64,000 bases of DNA from Centrapalus pauciflorus (taxonomy: Eukaryota > Streptophyta > Magnoliopsida > Asterales > Asteraceae), in contig JAANYP010000383.1 in the NCBI GenBank assembly GCA_020465985.1, positions 702,734-766,733 on the forward strand, given 5' to 3'. This document shows positions 54,239 through 64,000 of this stretch, piece after piece (position 1 is the stretch's first letter; each line of letters begins with the position of its first letter). The notes below the pieces were generated by a model. That model ran no database searches and had not been told where the DNA came from. It was given only the letters and a program-made list of their open reading frames with translations. A program made the translations under genes and the position numbers.

Positions 54239-54828
54239 GAGGAGGAGAAACCTGTGTTTTTACAAACCAATTTTTTTATACCTTTTTAAAATATCAAAAT
54301 AATAATAATAAGGATATCAGCTTTACTTCACTACGGAAAACTCCTCTACAAGGACGACACATAAATAAACTCACAACAAATCCTCTATAACTTTCTAATA
54401 GATTGAAGAGAATATTAGTTTCAGTGCGGATGACCAGACCTAGTCATCTACACTAAACCATAATGCTCCATTCTATCTAATTCTTTCTCAAAAGAATCTT
54501 TCTAACATATATCTGATAATAAGACTGCTTTTCGACAGTTCCTGGTCGGGATTCAACAGTTCGAATCTTAGTAGCAAGAAAGAATTCGTTGGTGCGTTTC
54601 CACAAATCCGCAGTTCTCAGGAATTTATATTATGGCACACTTATTTGTTAACATCCTATAACAATTTTTATTTGAGCCCATAAAAAATGTAGCAGGTTTC
54701 ACCAACTTTTTAGTAGCAGCTAAATTACATGGTTGCAAACTATATACTTACAATCAAGGAAAGATATAGAGCTTGGTTTGAAGATCAGGAAAAGTCAAGT
54801 ATCTCTTTGGAAACTCTTCTAGTGATCG
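54239..54828. other. 3' flank of TRS33
   Basis: Between the LTR break and the TRS33 stop codon no gene is seen. The right part is likely TRS33 3' UTR. Confidence 0.5.
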
Positions 54829-57800
54829 CTACACCTTTATCCGGACGACAAATGAACCTGCGCAGTAGTTCATGTAAAATGCCCATCTTATTAGAATACA
54901 AGTGGGTGAGAACAAATACATTACATATAACAAACATTACTATCTATGCTAACTTATCAGCAAAAAGCAGGAGTTTTTAAGGAGTAATTAACTCGATTAT
55001 CTATAGGGATTTCTGTTATGAGAAGCAGCACAATCTGTCATTTAGCCACAACTTGGATTTTAAGGAGTAATTAACTCGATTATCTTTAGCATTATCATGT
55101 CACCATCAATACAAACAAAGAGCTGGATTTCATTTCACTCGGTTGTATCATTTCCTTTCATTCTCTGTTCTCCAAACTTTTTTTGGTAAATGGGTACCTG
55201 AGTAAAGATTTATAATGACAACGAAAATGCAACACATCAAAACAAGCATGGAATGAACCTGCTAACAAAAGCTGGACCTCAAACATGCAGGAGGCCAGCA
55301 AACACCACAGCTTACTCCTACCAGGTTACAAACAACCACACGGAAAATAAAGCAAGGCCAACTAAACACCAAAACTCATTCCAGGGTCCTACACAAAATT
55401 GTGGGAGTCTAACAACTTCAAACCCACATAAACCTAGAAAACTACAAAAGCATTACGAAATGAATATGATAAGAACAAATAACAAAGATCTTCAGTTTCC
55501 TATGCCAAAGAGGAGTATGTGAATACCAATCTAGGGTCAGTCTTCATGTTGATGAAAACCATTCTCCTGCATGAACCTCTCTTCCAACTTTTGATAAATG
55601 GGCATATCACCAAGCAAACACCGGTAAGCTGTTATTCATTAAGAGGTCTGATCTTTATCTTCTTCTCGCTTGGAAGTAAATAAAACCTAGAATCACCTTT
55701 TACATTTCCCACACATCTTATACAAATGGGAAGCATGAAATGAAACCAATAAAAAACCAAAAATACAAGTGGAGCCTTTGAATCGGCATCATGCTCTAAT
55801 AATCATCCTACCTTTAAGTACACATCAGAAGCTTCGTAATTCTTGACTTACACTAATTACACTGTATAAAAACCAACACGAACAATCCATAACTTCCATC
55901 TTTTCCACCATCACCAAATCAAAAGGCAAGAGTCTACCTTTGTAAGGAGAAAGAACTATCTCACTTCTGTTTCCTGTTTCCATGTGTGTGGCTCTAAAAC
56001 ACTCAACACTAGCAACCCCAATCAAGCAAATCACTTACAAGACTACAGGCCTCCAAATGATTCAAATACAACACAACAACGTTGAGCACTTGGATTGATT
56101 TAGAAGGGGAAATAAAAGTTCACCAGATTTGAACTGACAGCTAGTTCAGTCAGATAATTGCTACTCCCTTTGGCACATGAAATTTGTGACAATTTCATTC
56201 TCAGGACGCCCAGTTGAAATTGCTAAATGTCCTATTTTGGAAAGTTTCTGCGCTGAAATTGCGTACCACATCAACATACAAAAAGATTGATTGTCTTGAT
56301 TTGGATTCACACATTCTTTATTTGGTTTATTAAAGGCTATTTTTAGATATATGACTGATAGTCGACATACAGTTCTTATACCAATTTATGTCGAACTAGT
56401 CTATGTACATGCCTACAATGTTGCAAGTTTCAACTTTCATGCAATTAGGCTCTCCCTATTGAATATAATGCAGACATACTAGACACTATAGCTTCCATTT
56501 TTCGAGACACAAGGCATTTGGAAACTTACATGCAGGAAGGTTAGATATATCAGCTGAAACAGCACAAGGAATTCCCAAGGTTGAAAGTGCTCCCCTAATA
56601 ATTCCACAAGGAAAATAGAGGTGCATGCCTGTCGTTTGTGCTGCTTTGTTTTCAGACATGGCGGAAGGATCTTGAGCAGCACCAGAAATCTCTACTGATG
56701 GATCCCCTGACATGCGTGAAAGCCAGCGGAACTTATTATCCTGCAATACAAATGTACCCTGCACGAGAAAAAGCCACCATAGTAATTTCTCATAATAGCT
56801 TCTACTTGTAAAACATGGGATCTGAAGCTTACTCTGTGATTAGTCTTTAAATTGTCTATCTGCTTCTTGAAGAGCTCAGACCAGAAATCTTTGCAGATAA
56901 ACTTGATCGCCTCTAGGTGATCACTAAACCGTGGCCGCTCAATTGTATACCTAGCCAGAATCATTACTCAACAACTTCACATCATCGATGGTGGAAGAAT
57001 TAACTTATGTAGAATTTAACCCTTGATTGCTAATATGAAACTAGGTAGCAGGAAGCCAGGTATAATGAATATGTTGTCGGACCATCTTTATACATATCTA
57101 CTTTAGCCAAAAGTCATCATCTCATGTTAGGAATGACAGGCAGCCAGGCAAGTACTTCCAGGATCCATATTCCGGATATGGATTCGGACAGCACTTTAAG
57201 TCCAGGGAATACACAGTACATACATTTGTAAAGTAGCTTGTCCATATGTAGGTGTGGGATCAAATAACAAATGGAAAAGAAGAGGGGTCTTAAGTCTGCT
57301 AGAAGAGTTGACCATCTATAGCAAGTTTGGGTAGTGCTAGAAGTCAGGACTCAGGACATGTACATAGAATCAAATTCCTACTAAAGAACAAAGTCCTTCT
57401 AGAGCAGCTTGCATATCATTTCCTAATTGAACCCTATAGGGATTTCACATAAAAATATTTTTGTGTAAAATATTGTACAAAATAAATGACTTAGGCAAAT
57501 TTTTTGTACAGAAACATTAAGGTTACATGAATTCACTGCTAACATTTATAAACTGCCCTTAGTTTTAGTAGTTATATAAAGAATGAGATAGATTCAAGGT
57601 AACAAGGATTTAGATTATTTGATTAGTTTCAGCAACAGACATGCACCAGAAAAAAAAAAAGTCGCTTTTCCCAATTCCAAGGTAGGACACATGCAAAAAG
57701 AGCATGTTCTTTGATTTTGAACGGTATATAGGGATAACATTTTTTGGGATTCTTCAAAAGATGATTTCAGTAAATGCAACGAACATATTATTTATGATAT

Positions 57801-58504
57801 GCTTATTGTTTTGAGCTGGTGTACCACCCTATCCTCCTGTTGCCAGCCGTATTTTGTAACAAAATACAAACCATTAGTTATGAGTACTAAAACCAACTAA
57901 GAAAATTGACATGAATAACAGGTTTCAATAGATTCTATAATTGAAATATCTATATGTTAAACCTTGTATAATTCTTAAGATGTACAAACATGGACACAAA
58001 CTAGAAAAGGAACAAAAGACAAACAATAAAATTCTTCAATTTCGTTATGTATCTCTAGCATTGAAACCATAATAATTCAACAGCTCACAATCCTAAAATT
58101 GCTCAATTTTCATAATTGTCATGGAAATTTAATCGGAATTCGGATGGAACCCTATCTAAGATGTATCGGTCAAAATCCCATATGTTTGTTTATACCCGTA
58201 AGATCGAACAACTTAAGATCGTAAAGAACATACATGCTTCGAAAACTACGAACACATAACAACAATTTAAAAAGAAAGAAAAAAACCTAGAATCATCCCA
58301 AGGAATTCCGCTTAAACTAAGTTTGAGCGTATGTGTTATGTGATTTCCATACCTTTCCGAGAGCTGATGACCGACCTGGTAGCCAATTGCTTCGATTCTC
58401 CGAGCAGCAAGCTCCGGCTTATTGGCGTAGAATCGGTTGCAATACGATGATACGACCTCCGTTAACAAGCTGTCCATACAGCTTTCGGATACTTCTCTTA
58501 CCAT
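54829..58504 (-). CDS. TRS33: TRAPP complex subunit Trs33/TRAPPC6 homologue
   Basis: Exons on the minus strand: 58504-58353, 56950-56833, 56758-56530, 54857-54829. Total 528 nt, 175 aa. The sequence begins MVREVSESCMDSLLTEVVSS and continues ELAARRIEAIGYQVGHQLSE, RPRFSDHLEAIKFICKDFWS, GTFVLQDNKFRW, HLYFPCGIIRGAL, PCAVSADISNLPAC, then SFVVRIKV. This matches plant TRAPPC6 (At3g05000 type) end to end, including the C-terminal CSFVVRIK strand. The protein is a small longin-like subunit of the TRAPP tethering complex, the Rab GEF acting in ER-Golgi and Golgi traffic. The last exon has only 29 nt and lies 1.67 kb beyond exon 3. All introns are GT-AG. Confidence 0.95.
54975..55085. repeat. 28-bp exact direct repeat upstream of the TRS33 last exon
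   Basis: TTTTAAGGAGTAATTAACTC followed by GATTATCT occurs at 54975-55002 and 55058-55085, inside intron 3. Confidence 0.9.
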
Positions 58505-58819
58505 CTGTATTTTACTGGGTTGTCGAGAGAGAGATGATCAATGGTGCGATTGGACGATGATCGTTGGTCACAGAAACCAGCCGCCAACGCTTTGATAATA
58601 ATAAGACCATCTGCAATAGTGGTCCATTGATTTGGTCCAAAGACAGGACAGTGACAGTCCATATGATTAGCCCAGTTATTTAACAGCTTAATAGGGCGGC
58701 CCATTACATACTTGTTTTTGTTTTATCTTGGCCTGCTAAACCCAAATCATGGTTTTTAACGCATCTTACTCATACTTCAGTTTAAATTAAACCAGTGTTA
58801 CTTACATATGCTTTTAAAT

Positions 58820-58936
58820 AATATGTTTAGGAAAACCAGATGTAATGGCTTGAGCTTATAATATGTTTAGGAAAACCAGATGTAATGGCTTGAGCTTATA
58901 ATATGTTTAGGAAAACCAGATGTAATGGCTTGAGCT
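58820..58936. repeat. 40-bp tandem triplication
   Basis: Three essentially perfect copies of a 40-bp unit (AATATGTTTAGGAAAACCAG plus ATGTAATGGCTTGAGCTTAT) lie head to tail, the third ending at the shared ...GAGCTT. It sits about 0.3 kb upstream of the TRS33 start. Confidence 0.97.
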
Positions 58937-59858
58937 TGGCTTGATAGTTCGACGTGCATTAAAAGATGCAGGTTCAAATTTAACTCGAGAACGACTAGAT
59001 ATCAACTTGCGTTTAGCACGAAAATATTATTCGATAAGACGATAAGTAAACTCATGTCAGCACTGCGTTTTTGGTATTTGGTTTGAGTTTGAACTCGATG
59101 AAAGCTCAAATCAATATAGCCAGAGCTCAAATATTTAGTAAAAGTTCAACTTTTTTTTTTTCAGGAAAAGTGAATTGTCCTAATATAAAACCAAATTAAG
59201 TTTAAACATCTTCAAGAGTGAATTGTTAACAGAACCTCTAATAAACTGCTAGATCAGTTTATAAATACACCAATCTCACCTCCACCCTTCAATCCTCATA
59301 GGTGTTTGTTAGTGGGACGATTATCCATAATTTTGCCTTAATTATACGAATATAGACCTATGTTTAGTAGATCTTTTTGTTTGGCCATCCTTATTAGGGT
59401 TTTGACCTATTCAATATTTTGAATTCTAAGTAGGCATATCGACACATGTGTTTCAAGGGGTATACATACACGTGAAAATGTTTTTAGTTAAGCTTTTTTT
59501 ATGTAAAATGAAAAACAAATATACATTTTGATAGTTTTCAAAGGACAATCGTATCTATCGAAAGAATAGAAGGAACCACACCTAAAGTTATTATTAAAAT
59601 AATTATTCCTATGTTAAACTTAACATTAAGATGTAAGAATTTTTATTTAGATGGGTTTATATGTTTAAATTATTTGACTTTATCTTTTAATATACATATT
59701 GAGTTTTTAATTAATAAGGTAACTCTATTGGACTTTAAGGTTTGATGGTAACCATAATTCTCATTTTGTATATAATGAGGTCCCCAATACCTCAACACAA
59801 TCCTAAGATCCTTAACATCCATCCATCATAAATTTGAATGTTCAGTCTAGAACACTAA
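58937..59858. other. intergenic stretch, no gene recognised
   Basis: Mostly AT-rich sequence without exon-like frames; nothing else defined. Confidence 0.4.
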
Positions 59859-60151
59859 GGGTACGTTCGGTATCGTAGCATGAAATGGAACGAAATTATA
59901 TAAGATTTGTATATATTTTTTGTTATGTGATGAGACCACTGATTCTCAGTAAGAGAGAGTAAAGAATTGAGTTTACTATAATTTCATTTCTCTTATATCA
60001 ATCTCGGACAAAATCAACATAATGGAAAGATAATGTAGATTCAATAGGTTTTTCTTTATTTTCCTTGTCACCATCTACTTATTATAATCAACATTGATTG
60101 AAAAAAGTTAAAAAATTTATTCCATTCCATTTCACAGTGCCAAACGACCCC
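59859..60151. mobile_element. MITE, Harbinger-like, with near TAA/TGA flanks
   Basis: TIRs are GGGTACGTTCGGTATCGTAG and the inverse of CAGTGCCAAACGACCCC. The arms also share ATGAAATGGAA(C/T)G. Flanking trinucleotides are TAA and TGA, consistent with a mutated 3-bp target duplication. Confidence 0.6.
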
Positions 60152-61284
60152 TGAGGCTTTAGGTAGTGAAGATTCTCACAACTCTGTTCGTTCGACATCA
60201 GGATTCCGCATAAAAAAGACAATGACAATGGATTGAGGTAAGATTTACTTATGATTTATCTTAATGATTTGACAATATGGTTGTTTTTCTGGATTTATTA
60301 TTCAACTATTTCTAATATAAAAATTCCACATTTTTCAAGTTTTGTAAATATGTTAAAACATATTCACAATTTTACATCAATATCTTTAACATTTACATTC
60401 GCATTCGCATTCGCATCACATCCATACATTCACATGATATTTTAAAGACATTACAAAACTCAAAAGCATATGAATATTTATATACACACTTATAATGTTG
60501 ATACAAACATAGAGATGGAAAGAAAAAAATTTAATATCCTATAATTTTTTTAAAATTTGTTTTCTTGAAGCTATATAATCATAATTATTATATTATGCAT
60601 GATTAAAATCATAAATTCCAATATTGCTTTCGAAAAGTTAAATGGCATTTATACTTTGTTGATTTTTAATACAATATATTTTTTTCATTTACTATATTTG
60701 AAAAGAAAGTGTGTCTAATAAAACCAAAAAGAAAAAAAATCATTTAAAAACACATCGCCGATCAGCAATTACATGCTCCTCCTAAAAAACCAAAAAAAAA
60801 AAAAAAAAAAAAAATCTGAATCTTCCACTTAAATATGGTTAAGAAAATAATTTTTTTACTACATCAAATATGATTTATTGATTATTTTTAGATGAAAATA
60901 CCAAAAAAAGGGAACAAGAAGAAAAGAGTAAGATAGTTGTAAGGGATATGCCCGGCAAGTTGGCAACCCATAGCCCAAACCCGGGGATCAACATGTGGAT
61001 CTCATCCCACATGCAAATGTTTGGTTCTCAAACTTAACATTCGTATATTATTAGTATTATTTTTTGGATTTGAAGATATGAGTTTCTTAATTCATCCTAG
61101 ATCACATGATATTTTGATTTAGCCATTTTAAAATTATATTATCATGTTGAAAAAGCAACTCTAATATTTGATCAACTATTAAATATTAGGTTTCGTAATC
61201 TCTTAATATATTGGAAATACTAATTTTGAAGAAAATGTAAATAAATTCAAAATAACTATATACTAAACTGAGTAAAATGACTTA
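60152..61284. other. AT-rich intergenic stretch, nothing recognised
   Basis: There is a poly-A run near 60791-60815 and a short GCATTC triplet repeat near 60400. No gene or element boundaries found. Confidence 0.4.
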
Positions 61285-61382
61285 GCCCTTGTTTGTTTAA
61301 TGTTGAATGGAATCATTAAGAGATAGTTTAACCTTTCAACGAGCCTCTTAATGATTCTGTTAAGAATTAAACAAACAACCAC
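61285..61382. mobile_element. 98-bp Harbinger-type MITE with TTA duplication
   Basis: The sequence is nearly a full palindrome: GCCCTTGTTTGTTTAAT...GGAATCATTAAGAG, with inverse CTCTTAATGATTC...AATTAAACAAACAACCAC. TTA flanks both ends (61282-61284 and 61383-61385). Confidence 0.72.
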
Positions 61383-61685
61383 TTAGTTAAACATATAGAT
61401 GATTATTAAATTTGAATAATAATCTCAAGGTTTTTGAATTATAAATGTACATACCTTAATATTATGTAATAAGTTCATTGTGAAATGTTATAAATTATTG
61501 ACATTCTCCCGACTTTGCTCTTGCAGAACTAATGCACATATATCCCACTCATTATTAATTGTCTCTCTATGTGGTAGTGTGTCACAAATTCTATGTTTTT
61601 CTTATAATTAATTAATTATGACATTGATTTTTCTTTCAAGTTGGAGGGCTGGATCAACAAAAGACTTATAGAAATCTTTTGGTTC

Positions 61686-61689
<4 letters not shown>

Positions 61690-61724
<35 letters not shown>
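61690..61724. repeat. (TA)n microsatellite
   Basis: Short pure TA run at the left edge of the next element. Confidence 0.93.
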
Positions 61725-62480
<756 letters not shown>

Positions 62481-62848
62481 TATATATATATAAAATGTTT
62501 TATCGTATATTGTCAATAATTTTTGTAAAACTTCACATCACACAGCCCTAGTTCTGAAGAAATGTTTTGGTATTGGTATTGAGCATTTAGTTATTAATCA
62601 ACTTGTATTAAATAAAAAAAATTGAAAGAAATTGAAAAGATGGTTAAAATGATAAAATATAAATATAAATCTACCTTAAATATTACTGTAAATGATAATA
62701 GAATTAAAGGATGGTATGTATGACTTTTACAAATAACAAATAGGTTTTAAATTGTAAGATGAATTTATTTAAAATTAGTTAAGTTAAGGTTATGGACTTA
62801 TGGTTACGGTGTGAAAATGAGAAATAAAAAAAAGAAAAGAAAAAGTGA

Positions 62849-62895
<47 letters not shown>

Positions 62896-63295
62896 TGTGA
62901 CTGTGAGAGAAGGCAAGGAAGGAACAGTGTTTGATGATCGATGGAAGAGGGAAAAGCAACATTCTCTCGTTGTAGCTGGATGCAAGCCGCGATGGATGGA
63001 TGGATGTATCATTTATTTATTTATAAATAAATATGTCATCAGATCCGAGGCAAATTAAACACCACGCCCCCACGTGCATCCACTTCCCTCTTTCTCTTTA
63101 ATCCTAACTAATTTACACCGTAAGTAGTTTATTAACTCCTCTATTACCTAAATAATTCAGTAAATATATAAACTAAAAGTTCAAAATTAATATTAGATTT
63201 TGATATATTAATTTTTTTTTTTTTATATTTGTGATAATTAACATCTTTTATTACAATTAATTTTTAATATAAGTTAGTTAAACGGAAAAGATAGT
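62481..63295. other. intergenic stretch with (GT)n(GA)n microsatellite
   Basis: A GT run (62846-62859) passes into a GA run (to 62893). The following 150 bp are moderately GC-rich, perhaps a 5' UTR/promoter of a gene outside the window or unannotated. No coding exon is convincing. Confidence 0.5.
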
Positions 63296-63460
63296 CATTA
63301 ATAACATTAGTTTGTTGTTATTATTATAATTAGTTAATACTTTTAAATGTTAAATACTGCAATTTAATAGATCTCATTAATAACATTTAAGTTTGTTGTT
63401 ATTATTATAATTAGTTAATAGTTTTAAATGTTGAATATTGCAATTTGATAAATCTTTAAG
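63296..63460. repeat. tandem duplication, about 80 bp unit
   Basis: CATTAATAACATT(TA)AGTTTGTTG, then TTATTATTATAATTAGTTAA, occurs twice in tandem, about 78-80 bp apart, with a few substitutions. Confidence 0.85.
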
Positions 63461-63662
63461 AATAGGAACATTTTTAGGAATTTATAGAGAAATGAACAAT
63501 CGTATCTCTATGTTGGTTTAGATAATATTAATTAACATATATTTAAAAAAATGCAATTCAAATATCAATTGGATATGAAGCCACATGGTATTCTTAAGGT
63601 GATGACAAATGACAATTATTTACTCATTTAATAATATTTATTATAGAATAGCTATAGATTTA

Positions 63663-63953
63663 CTAGGTTAATACCAATATATTACATGAATTGATTTATA
63701 AAAATAAATATTTATAAATATATAAAAATAACATCATATTTTTCTTTAGTTAATTGTTTAATTATATTTTAATAGATTGGATTGAACTGAATTTAATTAG
63801 ATTTTATTTGATATTATTAGTAGTTCTAGTAAATGACATGATAATTTGTGAAAATGACATGTGATAATTTAAATGAGAAGATGACAATTGACAGTTTTTT
63901 TTATTCTTTTAATATTATTTACAGATTGATTATATATATAAATAGATTATAGA
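63663..63953 (-). mobile_element. Helitron fragment candidate
   Basis: On the minus strand it begins TCTATAATCTATTTATATAT with ATATTAAAAGAATAAAAAAA, as in the other Helitron-like starts. It ends TTCATGTAATATATTGGTAT, TAACCTAG|T, with a weak hairpin. Confidence 0.4.
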
Positions 63954-64000
63954 TAGTTTGCTTTTACACTTACAAAGTTACAATGCTCGTCATCCATCTC

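Noticed and set aside
54540..54590. GTTCGAATC word suggesting a tRNA T-loop
   Set aside because: No acceptor stem or A-box at the right distance on either strand.
55530..55640. Minus-strand exon-like stretch coding for GDMPIYQKLEERFMQENG and a stop
   Set aside because: It lies inside TRS33 intron 3, matches no family I can name, and the true last TRS33 exon was found at 54857-54829. It may be chance.
55825..56034. 69-codon minus ORF in TRS33 intron 3
   Set aside because: No splice signals link it to the gene and it has no recognisable family features.
62779..63012. 77-codon minus ORF with Ser-Leu and Thr-His repeats
   Set aside because: Most of it is translation of the GT/GA microsatellite.

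Overview
This is a nuclear plant window, almost certainly a eudicot. The evidence is many GT-AG introns in AT-rich sequence, plant-type gene families, long (TA)n microsatellites, and plant DNA transposons, Helitrons and LTR fragments. I could not fix the species; an asterid is a guess. Five protein-coding genes can be rebuilt exon by exon. They are a RAD54 recombination ATPase (14-10115, +, 21 exons), a small acidic plant-specific protein (25386-26588, +, 2 exons), a TFIIIB subunit BDP1/B'' homologue (29186-37635, -, 13 coding exons), a B3-domain protein of the At3g19184 type (46330-48218, -, 6 exons) and the TRAPP subunit Trs33/TRAPPC6 (54829-58504, -, 4 exons). All are housekeeping or regulatory genes and there is no operon-like functional linkage. 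RAD54 plus the B3 gene recalls the Arabidopsis chromosome 3 pair At3g19210/At3g19184, so this may be an ancestral block.

Layout. 1-10 kb: RAD54, with one GC-AG intron and a MITE in intron 9. 10-17 kb: AT-rich intergenic DNA with a possible TATA-driven transcript near 13.1 kb. 17.2-25.1 kb: a nest of mobile DNA. It holds a hAT MITE with an exact 8-bp target duplication, several inverted-repeat elements embedded in (TA)n tracts, a CACTA element with TCA target duplication inserted in one of them, and a Harbinger-type element with TTA duplication inside the CACTA element. 25.3-26.6 kb: the small acidic gene. 27.4-28.4 kb: a long-TIR foldback element. 29.2-39 kb: BDP1, whose introns carry MITEs, a Helitron-like terminus and microsatellites. 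39-45.4 kb: Helitron-like and MITE insertions, then the first of two near-identical LTR-like repeats. 46.3-48.2 kb: the B3 gene. 48.2-54.2 kb: AT-rich DNA and the second LTR-like copy. 54.8-58.5 kb: TRS33. 58.8-64 kb: intergenic DNA with a 40-bp triplication, MITEs, TA-embedded elements and a Helitron candidate.

I found no tRNA, rRNA, CRISPR array or intact transposase. The most unusual structure is the set of unrelated-looking inverted-repeat elements that share a terminal GGTTCAA-like motif and always sit inside (TA)n tracts. I saw no clearly novel protein system.
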